This document shows positions 33,303 through 43,038 of a stretch of DNA of 64,000 nt, piece after piece (the stretch's first letter is position 1; each line of letters starts with the position of its first letter). Below the pieces are notes generated by a model. It saw only the letters and a list, made by a program, of their open reading frames with translations. It was not told the DNA's origin and did not search any database. The position numbers were made by a program, and so were the translations under genes. Origin of the DNA: Saccharomycopsis crataegensis (Eukaryota; Ascomycota; Saccharomycetes; Ascoideales; Saccharomycopsidaceae); the NCBI RefSeq assembly GCF_037102585.1, contig NW_027043838.1, positions 1,715,047-1,779,046 of the forward strand, in the 5' to 3' direction.

Positions 33303-33369
33303 TGTTACAATCAGTGTGCAAGGCCACACTAGATTCTGGAACTAGCCAAACTTTCTGACTTTCAACCTG
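33303..33369. mobile_element. possible edge of a Ty3-type LTR upstream of tRNA-Lys(UUU)
   Basis: TGTTACAATC begins 12 nt upstream of the tRNA 5' end, the same spacing as other LTRs in this window. The first seven bases match the LTR at 45521 (TGTTACA). No further similarity could be followed by eye, so this is weak. Confidence 0.25.
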
Positions 33370-33798
33370 CGCTGGGTGGCGTAGTGGGCAGAACCATAGA
33401 CTAAGAAAGGGTCGCGTGTTCGAACCCCGCTCGCGGCATTAACCACCAGGTCACGCTCAGTACGCTAACTGAGTAAGGAGTAATACCACTCTGAAGGTAA
33501 GATACAAGGGGGTTTTAGTGAGTAAAAATCTCACACTACCGGTAAGGTTGCGTCGCTGGTGTCTTTCGAAGATTTCCTCCTCCCTGGCTAAAAAAAAAAT
33601 AGTGACAGGTTGCTACAAGTCAAAAACATTGCATTTTCCAACCCAAACTCCCGGGTTACCAAAAATATTGGGAGAAAACGGACACCAAATAAGTCGCCAT
33701 AGCTGCGCATAATTGATCATAATAACCGTACATAAAAAGTGCGATGACCTATATAGCTCTTAGTAGTTAAATATAGGGACTTTATAAAAAAAAAAAAA
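33370..33798 (+). mobile_element. candidate tRNA-derived SINE (longer copy)
   Basis: A tRNA-like head carries a perfect A box TGGCGTAGTGG (33377-33387) and a near-perfect B box TGTTCGAACCC (33417-33427), 29 nt apart. The head does not fold into a complete cloverleaf, so it is not a tRNA gene. About 350 bp of non-coding body without any run of five T follows, then a tail of about 14 A (ending 33798). The distal about 220 bp recur, 5'-truncated with the same A-tail, at 61739. These are SINE hallmarks: internal Pol III promoter, 5' truncation and A-tail. A LINE starts directly downstream. A LINE 3' end beside a tRNA relic is the alternative. Confidence 0.55.
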
Positions 33799-33825
33799 AA
33801 GGAAAAAAACCAAAAAAAAAATATA

Positions 33826-36086
33826 ATGAGTATTAATAATACCAAAAGAATTCCAAAGCCTTCCAACTACTCCACTGATCCAACAAATGATCCACCTTCT
33901 CAAGAAACCCTGGTTTCTTCTGATATTATCGTTGACTTAGATCATGCAAATCCCAACGCAACCGATCAAAACAATGTAAACAAACACGGAAATGAACCAC
34001 ATTCAGACGAAGAAATCACTGAGGAAGATGACAATACTTTTTTAAGTACTGCTGAAACCTTTGCAACCCCATCTAATACCATAAATGAGGCCTCTAATGC
34101 TGATTCTGATGTTGATATTGCCCACCGCCCAGCCCCGGAAATTAATGTTTCTCCAGTTGATTGCGATCGCAATCTTGACAGTGCAGGTGACACTAGCGTC
34201 GACATGCATATATCAAATCAAGCCACCATTGAATCTCAAGGAGATTCACAACCTTCTGTTTCTATTGATTTTGTTACTGAAAACTCTGAAAACCAAAAAA
34301 AAATTGAAAACAACAAAACCCAAAAAAACTCTGAAAACCAAAAAACCCCAAAAAAAACTAACCCAGCCCCAGTTGCTGCTTTCAGCAGATCCTACGCCCA
34401 AATCGCCTCGGGCTCTAAAGGCGCATCCCAACAGGGGACCCTGATTATGAACACCACCTCCACTTTTCAAAATGTTTTAGCCAAATTCGAAAGAGTTTTT
34501 AAATGGGCTAAATATCTCAAATCAATCAAGTTCGAACACCAAGATGTCCTTGAATATGCTATTAAGGAAAAGGGCATGAGGGGATCACTTTTCGGATTTG
34601 ACACACAAAAAGTGGAAAATGTTGAAGAGAAATATCAAGAATTTGTCAAAATCTACACCATTGAAAAGTTTTTCAAATTTTATACAAATTCCCATTTAAT
34701 TAATGAATTCTCAAGATTGAAACAATCTAATATTGCAGAGGAGGATTACATTAAATTTATTATGAGCCATCAAGATAAACAAAAAATCATGATGTCATTT
34801 ATTATCCCACCTGAGCTCTACCGGAAGTATGAGCTTGATGATCATTTGAGTACAATAAAGGATGCCTTCCAAAAATTAATCGATGTTAAATTAACCAACA
34901 TTGAAACTGATTTGAATGATAATGATGATATCAACTTCATCAAGAAAGCTTTAATTGAAGCTCAAAACTACTTGTTTATTTCAAATGAAACTATTTGTCT
35001 CAAATCCTCACTTATCCCAATATTGAAAGGTCAATTACAAACTAAGAATGAAAAGTTACGTAATGCATTTATTGATTTTGTCACTAGCCATTTAAGTGTT
35101 GACATTGAACAATCCACTTACAAGCCACGCATCAATATCAATAAGAATGATAAAGAAATCCAATTGATTGAGATAACAGCCTTGGAAACAACCCCCGACT
35201 ATTTTGTCGATGCTACCATCAAGCAAGCGCTTAACCTAGCCCAAATTGAACCAACATCATTCTCAGTGATTAAAAGTGACATGACTAAAAGACCTAACGA
35301 GGAGCTTAAAAATCGTTACATTTATGGTTACTTGGAAATGGAACCAGGAAAACAAATCCCGGTTATTCACCAAGACAACATTGTTTCTAAAGTCATTACT
35401 AAATGCTTACACTGTATCAATTGTGGTTCAAGAGAACACACCAGATACAATTGCAAGCAAGCATCTTGCGCGATTTGCAAAAAGCCTAGCCATGTAGCTA
35501 AAGACTGTTACTTTAAGCGGCCAAAGAAAAATGTTACAGATGATCGTCATGAGAACCCCAAACAGAAGCAAAATCAACCACCAGTGATTGAAGTTCCTTC
35601 TACCGAGTTCACCATGGTTCATGGTTCATCTAGATCCAGACAGTCAAAACCACCACAAAATGAACTGAGCAATTTATGGAAGAATCCATTCCACCAATTG
35701 GGATTAATATCCAAAGAAAGAGATGATGATTATGAAAATATCCAAACTACCACACCAAGTTAGTCATTAAAGACCCACACCCATCAGTGACATCAAAACT
35801 GGCACAAACTGGCTCTAAAGAGCCAACCCTGTCTGAATCAAGTGCAGAACCTGATAATGATAATGACGAAGAATATGATGAGGAGTATGAAAATGATGGA
35901 GAATACATCTATGATGCAAAAGACGAATATGAGGATTCAGAAGAATATGAGGAGGATGAAATGCTACTGGGTGATGAAATTCCAGTACATGAGAAAACAG
36001 AATTAACACCAACCAATGATGATTTGTCAATTCTGGAAGCTGATGCAACCAGAAACAAACAGACAAATCAAAATTCCAATCAATAA
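33826..36086 (+). pseudogene. LINE A1 ORF1 (CCHC RNA-binding protein) with a 346-bp deletion
   Basis: ORF1p is the nucleic-acid-binding partner of the LINE reverse transcriptase. The first 645 codons (to 35763) hold an acidic, Ser/Thr-rich N-terminus, a Lys/Gln-rich middle, and two zinc knuckles of the CX2CX4HX4C type (CINCGSREHTRYNC and CAICKKPSHVAKDC). Compared with copy A3, about 346 bp are missing after TTTP, so the frame shifts and stops. The acidic C-terminal segment continues in another frame at 35787-36086. The reading frame is therefore broken. Confidence 0.85.
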
Positions 36087-36091
36087 ACATA

Positions 36092-37302
36092 ATGATTATT
36101 AAAATCAATACTCAAAATATACAACGGAGTCGTATCAGCGACCAGTTGGTAATAAGTTTCACCCAAAAATCCAATGTGTCTTTGCTCCAAGAACTAAATC
36201 TATCAGAAGACTTTTCGTTTCAGTTCGATAACAAAGTCATATACTATAATTCAACCTGTTCCAGAACAGCAATAATTGTTGATGATTCTATTCCAGTGTT
36301 AGGATCCAAATTAGCAGGTATTACTGTCCAACATGAACTCCAAAAACACATCACGGATGTCTTAATTGAATTAGAAAATAACCAAGCACTCTGGATTATA
36401 AACTTGTATAATCCAAATCAATACCAAAAGCAAAATCAGATCCATGATCAGCTCAAACTCAGTTTACTTGCCCAACATCAGAATCTTCAAACTAGATTCC
36501 CAGGAAAGACAATCAACATCATGTTAGCTGGTGATTTTAATAATTTTATTGATCGTTCGGACTCCCTAAATTATAGAAGCCGTGAAGACTCAGTTGCTGA
36601 ATCCTTAACTAATCTCATTACTTTGTTGAACTTGAACGACTCATTCAATTCAATCAAACATAACATCAAGAAAACATTCACTAATAAAGCATCAGAATTA
36701 GGGAAAAGCCGGAGATTGGATAGGTTCTATATCACTGGGAGCTTCTTAAAAAACAAAGAAAACAAATGGAATATGACACAAACAAATCATTTTGGGAAAA
36801 GATCCACACATGATTCAGTTACAGTGGAGTTGACTTTAACTTCATCCAAGGCTTACTATAATATGAAGAGATATAGATTGACCGACAGAATCATTAATGT
36901 TCTCAGGCACCAATCTATAAATGAAGATATCCAAGGAACCGATGAATTAATAATTGATATTAAATGCAAAGCAGAAAAACTCAAACACATGTTGAAAAAA
37001 GTGAAAGTGCCTGAACTTGATAAAGTGACGGAATATTATCAACATATTAACCAAGTTTTCCACCAATATCAAGAACAACGCCCAATAAAACAGCTAAAAG
37101 ATGTAGAAGGGTCACTAGTCCAATCTCATGAAGAGATAATGAAAATAGCAACTGAATATTATATGGACTTGTTTGATGGAACCAGAGGAACAAAGGACAC
37201 AAAAAAAATACATAAATATCTTCAGGACGTGATTCCAACCCAAGGAATATCTCCTGAAGAGAAGAGAAAAATGGATTCCTCCATAACAATGGAAGAACTC
37301 AA
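36092..37302 (+). pseudogene. LINE A1 ORF2, endonuclease part, truncated by an LTR
   Basis: The N-terminal AP-endonuclease domain is intact and nearly identical to copy A3: INTQNIQ, LLQELNLSEDF, GDFNNFID, RLDRFYI and STHDS. It is followed by the linker to the reverse transcriptase. The sequence matches A3 up to the Asn-Glu-Glu-Leu region, then enters the copia LTR at 37303. No catalytic reverse transcriptase remains. The start is the ATG five nt after the ORF1 stop, as in A3. Confidence 0.9.
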
Positions 37303-37736
37303 TGTTGTAGTTTTGTAACTCTAGTTACAAAAGACATTGATAACAATAATATTCAATAATATTTATTCCCTTGTTATACTTGTTTTACTTGTTAACTATC
37401 TAAATTATATAAAGGACAAACTCAGACTATGGGGGGCATGGCCCATATTTATATTAATGTCAATGGGTTCTAGAAGGTTCCATAAGCTCTAGAATGTTCC
37501 ATGGAATTCTAGAAGGTTCCATAAGTTCTAGAATGTTCCATGGAATTCTAGAAGGTTCCATAAGTTCTAGAAGGTTCCATAAGTTCTAGAAGGTTCCATG
37601 AGTTCTAGAAGGTTCCATAAGTTCTAGAAGGTTCCATAAGTTCTAGAAGGTTCCATAAGTTCTAGAAGGTTCCATAAGTTCTAGAAGGTTCCATGAACAA
37701 TGACTAACCACATAACTTTGGATTGCCAACTCAACA
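37303..37736 (-). repeat. copia-type LTR (434 bp) with 12 heat-shock-element units
   Basis: This is the 3' LTR of the minus-strand copia element, reading TGTTGAG...CTACAACA on the minus strand. It contains twelve 19-20 bp tandem units with the core TTCTAGAAGGTTCC (37468-37694). A TATA-like AATATAAATATGG lies between the array and the rest of the LTR. The other LTR of the element has eight units. Confidence 0.92.
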
Positions 37737-37743
37737 CCCTCTC

Positions 37744-40311
37744 TCAATTCAAAGTCTCCATACCACAGAGCCTTCTCAACTCCAAGAATTGAGGGGCAGC
37801 AAGACCTTTTGTAAACATATCAGCAATCATAACACCAGTGCTCAAGTACTCCAAATTGATAGAGCCAGATCCAATGTGGTCCCTGATAAAGTGAGTCCTG
37901 ATGTCAATGTGTTTGGTGCGATGATGGAAAGCTGGATGCTTTGCCATCTCAATACACCCTTGGTTATCGTCAAACATCCTCACTGGACCAGTATTGATCC
38001 CAAATTCCTTGAACACTTGCATTAGCCATAATGCTTCCTTGACTCCTTCACTTAGTGACATGTATTCAGCCTCTGCCGTAGAAAGAGCAACAGTAGCTTG
38101 CTTCTTAGATCTCCATGTGATTGCACCATTGGCATATTTGAACACAAACCCAGTAGTAGACTTTCTGTCTGACTTATCTCCAGCCCAGTCAGCATCACAG
38201 TATCCAAGAAGCTCACCGTTATCATTATTGCCAGCCTCATATCTTATTCCCAAATCTTTGGTTCCTTCCAAGTATCTTAAAACTCTCTTTGCTGCCTTAT
38301 AATGCACCTCCTTTGGTTCCTTGAGGTATCTGGATAGAACACCGACGATATAGCTGATATCGCTTCTAACAGTATTAGCAGCAAACAATAATTTTCCAAC
38401 CAAAGATCTGTAAGCTGTGGCATCACAATCCTCAGCACTGTTGTCCACCAAGGTGAGCTCCTGACCAGCAATAGTAGGCGTCTTATCTGGGTTGCAATTC
38501 TCCATTCCAAATTCCTTTAACATACAGCCAATATAGTCTTTCAAGCTCATGTTAATACCTCCATTATCTTGCGAGATATTGATACCCAAAAATTTCCTGA
38601 CTATTCCCAAGTCCTTCATCTTGAAGACATTCATCAATTCACTTTTCACTTTCCTGATGGCAAAATCTGAGGTACCAGTTATCAATAAATCATCAACGTA
38701 AAGCGCAATCATCACAAAAGACTTTTCGGATTTCCTTGAATATAGACAATATTCAGCACCGTTTCTGACAAAACCAAGCGACGACAAAACACTGTGGATT
38801 CTTTCATTCCACACCAAGGGAGCCTGTTTCAAACCATACAAGCTTTTCTTCAATCTCAAGGCACTGGTTTCCCTTCCTTTAACCACATACCCTTCTGGTT
38901 GAGTCATGTATAATTCTTCCTGAAGAGATCCGTTGAGGAATGCAGTTTTCACATCCATCTGATGAACTGCCATTCCATTCTTAGCTGCAATACTCAACAT
39001 CAACCTGATAGATTCATAACGCACCACAGGTGAGAATGTCTCATTGTAGTCAATACCCTTCACCTGTGTGAATCCTCGAGCAACAAGTCTTCCCTTGAAG
39101 ACTCCGTTATCTTTCTTTGCCAAGACCCAACGACATGTAATTGGCTTTCTTCCTTTCGGCAACTCGACCAATTCATAAGTGGAATTCTCCTTGTGAGCCG
39201 CAATTTCTTCGTCACAAGCGCGCTTCCATTCTGCACTTTCGTTGCTCTTCATGGCTTCCTTATAATTTCCAGGAACATCACTTCCACCAGCCAAAGCAGC
39301 AGCTTCACCAGCCATAAAACAAGAGGCAACATAATTCACAGGTTTGTACTCTAACAACTTGCCTTCGGCATCATCATTCAGTTCTGATTCCTCATCACAA
39401 TCACTTGGCTGTTCAACATGTGGCTCAATTTCCGAAACCACCAAGTTGTCATTGCTACTACCATTAGGAACAAAAGAAGTAAGCTCTTTTGAGCTACTGT
39501 CGTTTCTGTATTTCTTCCTTTGTGGTTTCTCAATAGCAATTTCCCTCTCTGAATCTGAACTGAATGTATCAGATTCTTGTTCAACTTCTGCCAAGATCCC
39601 AAATGGATTTCTTTTAATCAAACCTGTACTTTTCTTGGGCCTAGAACCCGATGATCTTTTCCTTTTTGTAGCAGTAACCAACTTGAACTCTTCTGAAACC
39701 ATCCTTGATGGGATTAACTCTCCAGTGGCATCCTCATCATCGTCTATGATTCTCATTTCCACGTCTTTGCTTGAGGAAACAGTGGACTCTCTTTCTGAAT
39801 CATCCAAATCGGAAACCATTCGTTCATCATCAACCGAGATCTCACTTGCAACATCCTCTAAGTCTGGATCACTTATAACAGGGCCTGGTGCAACGCCACC
39901 AGCAAAACCCATACCACCAGAGCTGCTTACCTTAGCAATCTCGGTATCCACATCAGTGACTCGCTTCACATCCTGATAGTAATATCTTGACTCATCAAAT
40001 CTGACCTGAGTCGCCACAATAATCTTGTTGGCAGCAGGATCAAAAATTCTGTACGCACAGTGATCTCTATCATACCCGAGCATCACTCCAACCTTGGCGG
40101 TAGCATCAAATTTTCCATTTCTCAAACTGTTTGGTATAACCACATATGCAAGGGAACCAAAGCAGCGAAGATGGTCAAGGCCCGGCTTGTATCCATACCA
40201 ACGACCATATGGTGTGTGGAAATTAATAACGCGGGATGGCGTCCTGTTAATCAAATAAACAGCCGTGCGGACACCTTCAGACCACAAATGGAACCGGCAT
40301 AGAAGCCCCAA
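37744..40311 (-). pseudogene. copia pol, downstream part: integrase C-terminus, reverse transcriptase, RNase H
   Basis: About 855 codons remain open. The integrase end (LINRTPSRVINFHTPYGRWYG) is followed by an acidic linker, then the copia reverse transcriptase (MDVKTAFLNG, LYVDDLLITG, SLYGLKQAP). The RNase H has CDADWAGDKSDRKSTTG, AEAEYMSLSEG and TKHIDIRTHFIRD. These are diagnostic of Ty1/copia elements. It overlaps the upstream pol frame by about 35 nt in a different phase, so the polyprotein is broken at the integrase (near 40290). The first Met is not a natural start. Confidence 0.9.
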
Positions 40312-41187
40312 TAATTAAAGACCTAGTTTTGTCTTGAATTGTCCGATGCATTCTTTCAGCAACACCATTTTGATAACTATGGTGTGGCACAGTCAACTCA
40401 TGGGCAATACCTTTGCTTCTCATGAAATCATGCAACTTTCCTGTAACAAATTCACCACCATTATCAGTGCGGATAGTTCCCACGGTAAACTCTTTTCCCT
40501 GAGACTTGAACTTTGTTTCGGTGTATGTAATAAACTCAATAATCCTGTCAGCACACTCTGACTTGTTTTTCAAACACTTGACCTCCACAAACTTGGAATA
40601 CCCGTCGACAATAGTGAGAAAATATTTGCTCGAATCAATAGACCCATAATTGATTGGGCCACACACGTCCATATGCAACAATTGTAAAGGCTGTTGTGGT
40701 TTAGCACCCTTCCCGCTCTTTGGTCTTCTGGTAACCCCTTTACTTGTCAAGCAGCTTTCACATAACTGCACAGAATCTTCACTGTAAAGTTTACCTTTCA
40801 CCAAATGAAACATCAGATTGAACTTGTTCATAATATTCATACTGGGATGGCCTAATCTCTGGTGCCACAACCCGCTCTTATCAACACTGTTAAATGCCAC
40901 ACCATCGACACTGGTGTGCAAAGCATAAAGATCACTCATAACTGGATCTTTAACAGCAACCACTTTCTTTTCAGGGTACATTTTCACCTTGTTTCCTTCA
41001 AATAATAATCTTGCACCATTCAGAGTAGCCTTGGAAACAGAAATCAAATTGGCCTTTGACCCTGGAACATAATAAGCATCCTTGATTTCGATACTGGTGT
41101 TATCACGTAACTTAAACACCGCAGACCCGATACCTTGAGCCTCGAGAGAACTACCATCAATACCTGAGATCTCACCAGAAAAAGGAC
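40277..41187 (-). pseudogene. copia pol, upstream part: GAG-pre-integrase and integrase core
   Basis: The open frame enters directly from the 5' LTR edge at 41187 without a start. It holds the pre-integrase zinc region (LWHQRLGHPSMNIM, LCESCLTSKG) and the integrase core (PLQLLHMDVCGPI, FLTIVDGYSKF, TDNGGEFV, NGVAERMHRTI). It then runs out of frame at 40277. The protease and gag that should precede it are missing. The frameshift at 40277-40311 separates it from the rest of pol. Confidence 0.9.
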
Positions 41188-41543
41188 TGTTGTAGTTTTG
41201 TAACTCTAGTTACAAAAGACATTGATAACAATAATATTCAATAATATTTATTCCCTTGTTATACTTGTTTTACTTATTAACTATCTAAATTATATAAAGG
41301 ACAAACTCAGACTATGGGGGCATGGCCCATATTTATATTAATCTCAATGTGTTCTAGAAGGTTCCATAAGCTCTAGAATGCTCCATGGAATTCTAGAAGG
41401 TTCCATAAGTTCTAGAAGGTTCCATAAGTTCTAGAAGGTTCCATAAGTTCTAGAAGGTTCCATAAGTTCTAGAAGGTTCCATAAGTTCTAGAAGGTTCCA
41501 TGAACAATGACTAACCACATAACTTTGGATTGCCAACTCGACA
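41188..41543 (-). repeat. copia-type LTR (356 bp) with 8 heat-shock-element units
   Basis: This is the 5' LTR of the same minus-strand element. Its ends match the 3' LTR apart from the number of TTCTAGAAGGTTCC units (eight against twelve) and scattered base changes. Confidence 0.92.
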
Positions 41544-41735
41544 AAAAAAAACAACAACAACAATTAAAAACCTTAAAAACGCATAAAAACATTTTCTCAC
41601 AATAATAGGGTTTTTCACCATTAATGGTTTTCCCTTAACAATTTAATTTTCAAACTACATTAGGTAGTTTATGAGACATATAGTTATATAATTAATTAAT
41701 ATATTGAATTTTGTCTTTAAAAAAAAAAAAGGGCA
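41544..41735 (+). mobile_element. LINE family A 3' UTR and A-tail fragment
   Basis: From CAACAATTAAAAACC to the poly-A, this matches the region after the intact ORF2 of copy A3 (55290-55484). The conserved hairpin is at 41608-41634. It is immediately followed by the 5' end of another family A copy. Confidence 0.85.
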
Positions 41736-42232
41736 AAAAACAAAAAAATGAGTATTAATAATACCAAAAGAATTCCAAAGCCTTCCAACTACTCCACTGA
41801 TCCAACAAATGATCCTCCTTCTCAAGAAACCCTGGCTTCTTCTGATATTATCGTAGAAATAGATCATGCAAATCCCAGCGCAACCGATCAAAAAAATGTA
41901 AACAAACACGGAAATGAACCACATTCAGACGAAGAAATCACTGAGGAAGATGACAAAACTTTTTTAAGTACTGCTGAAACCTTTGCAACCCCATCTAATA
42001 CCATAAATGAGGCCTCTAATGCTGATTCTGATGTTGATATTGCCCACCGCCCAGCCCTGGAAATTAATGTTTCTCCAGTTGATTGCGATCGCAATCTTGA
42101 CAGTGCAGGTGACACTAGCGTCGACATGCATATATCAAATCAAGCCACCATTGAATCTCAAGGAGATTCACAACCTTCTGTTTCTATTGATCTTGTTACT
42201 GAAAACTCTGAAAACCAAAAAACCCCAAAAAA
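41736..42232 (+). mobile_element. LINE family A, copy A2: 5' fragment with start of ORF1
   Basis: ORF1 starts at ATG 41748 and matches copy A1 for about 160 codons, with a few substitutions and a short internal deletion in the Lys/Gln-rich tract. It is cut at 42232 by a copia LTR. It follows the A-tail of another LINE with only about 20 nt of leader. No functional product is expected. Confidence 0.85.
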
Positions 42233-42485
42233 TGTATTAACTCTAGTTACAAAAGACATTATAACAATAATATTCAATAATATTCATTCCCTTGTTATAC
42301 TTGTTTTACTTGTTAACCATCTAAAGTATATAAAAGACAAACTCAGACTATGGGGGGCATGGCCCATATTTATATTAATCTCGATGAGCTCTAGAATGTT
42401 CCATGTAATTCTAGAAGGCTCCATAAGTTCTAGAAGGTTCCATGAACAGTGACTAACCACATAACTTTGGATTGCCAACTCAACA
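42233..42485 (-). repeat. solo copia-type LTR (3 heat-shock-element units)
   Basis: This 253-bp sequence is homologous to the two LTRs of the copia element, in the same orientation, but has only three TTCTAGAA-type units and several substitutions. It interrupts LINE copy A2. No matching 5-bp duplication is visible. Confidence 0.85.
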
Positions 42486-43038
42486 CCATCTAATATCAAA
42501 GTTCTTGCTGCTAATGTGAAAAACACACAGATACACGGGAATAATTTTACTGTCTTGGGCTATTCATTCCGGCAAAAGTATCAAGAATTCGAGTATGTTC
42601 ATGCATATGAAGAATTTGATCAAATTTCTTTATCACTATTTATTTCATTTATTTACATATTTATCTATTCTTTTTTCAACTAAGGCATACAAAATTTACT
42701 TATGAGTATATGCTTGAACTTTACAGTTAATATGCGGTGTAGAATGATGCATCCACTTCACCATCTAGCCGACAACATGGAACAAAGGGTCAGCCAGCAC
42801 TCTGCCTTTGATCCCCCATCATGGTATAAAATTCTCCTCCTTCACGCATTATTTGGGGGTGCCTCTCACAGATTTTTCTGGACTTTTTTTTTTTTTCCCA
42901 AACAAACTCTCTATTAGTAATAGTATTAGAGAGTTTGCTATGTGAATCTAGATGTTTTATTAGTGAAAACTATAAACATGGAAAATATTTACACCGTCAG
43001 CTTTTATAGATAGATCTAGGCTGATTTAAAAGAGGGTA
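42486..43038. other. unassigned segment with a possible orphan coding end
   Basis: The first about 195 bp after the LTR stay open in one frame and read protein-like (IKVLAANVKNTQIHGNNF, then GYSFRQKYQEFEYVHAYEEF) to a stop near 42680. I do not recognise it. The rest is AT-rich, with an 11-bp perfect hairpin (CAAACTCTCTA and its complement, 42903-42937). Confidence 0.3.

Larger units (their letters stand above)
33799..37302 (+). mobile_element. Zorro/L1-type LINE, family A, copy A1 (3' part lost)
   Basis: This non-LTR retrotransposon begins within about 30 nt of its ORF1 ATG, right after the A-tail of the SINE-like element. It contains ORF1 with a frame-breaking deletion and the endonuclease part of ORF2. 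It is cut at 37302 by a copia-type LTR. Compared with copy A3, the reverse transcriptase and the rest of ORF2 are missing on this side. Confidence 0.85.
37303..41543 (-). mobile_element. defective Ty1/copia-type LTR retrotransposon
   Basis: Two LTRs flank a 3.45-kb interior holding integrase, reverse transcriptase and RNase H on the minus strand. Gag, the protease active site and a primer-binding site are absent; the 5' LTR joins directly into pol. A frameshift separates the two pol frames. The flanks do not share a 5-bp duplication (CTCAA left, AAAAA right), and the right flank is the LINE 3' UTR instead of the interrupted ORF2. Recombination between elements is the likely origin. Confidence 0.88.

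Noticed and set aside
33370-33437. Functional tRNA gene in the SINE head
   Set aside because: A and B boxes are present, but acceptor and anticodon stems do not pair; it is tRNA-like only.
37468-37694. Tandem 19-20 bp repeats as a CRISPR array
   Set aside because: There are no unique spacers, the units are contiguous, and they lie inside a eukaryotic LTR.
39344-39976. 210-codon plus-strand frame opposite copia pol
   Set aside because: Antisense shadow of the acidic/Ser-rich pol linker.
42702-42917. 71-codon frame near the second transposon
   Set aside because: Ends in a poly-Phe run from a T tract and shows no similarity to known proteins.
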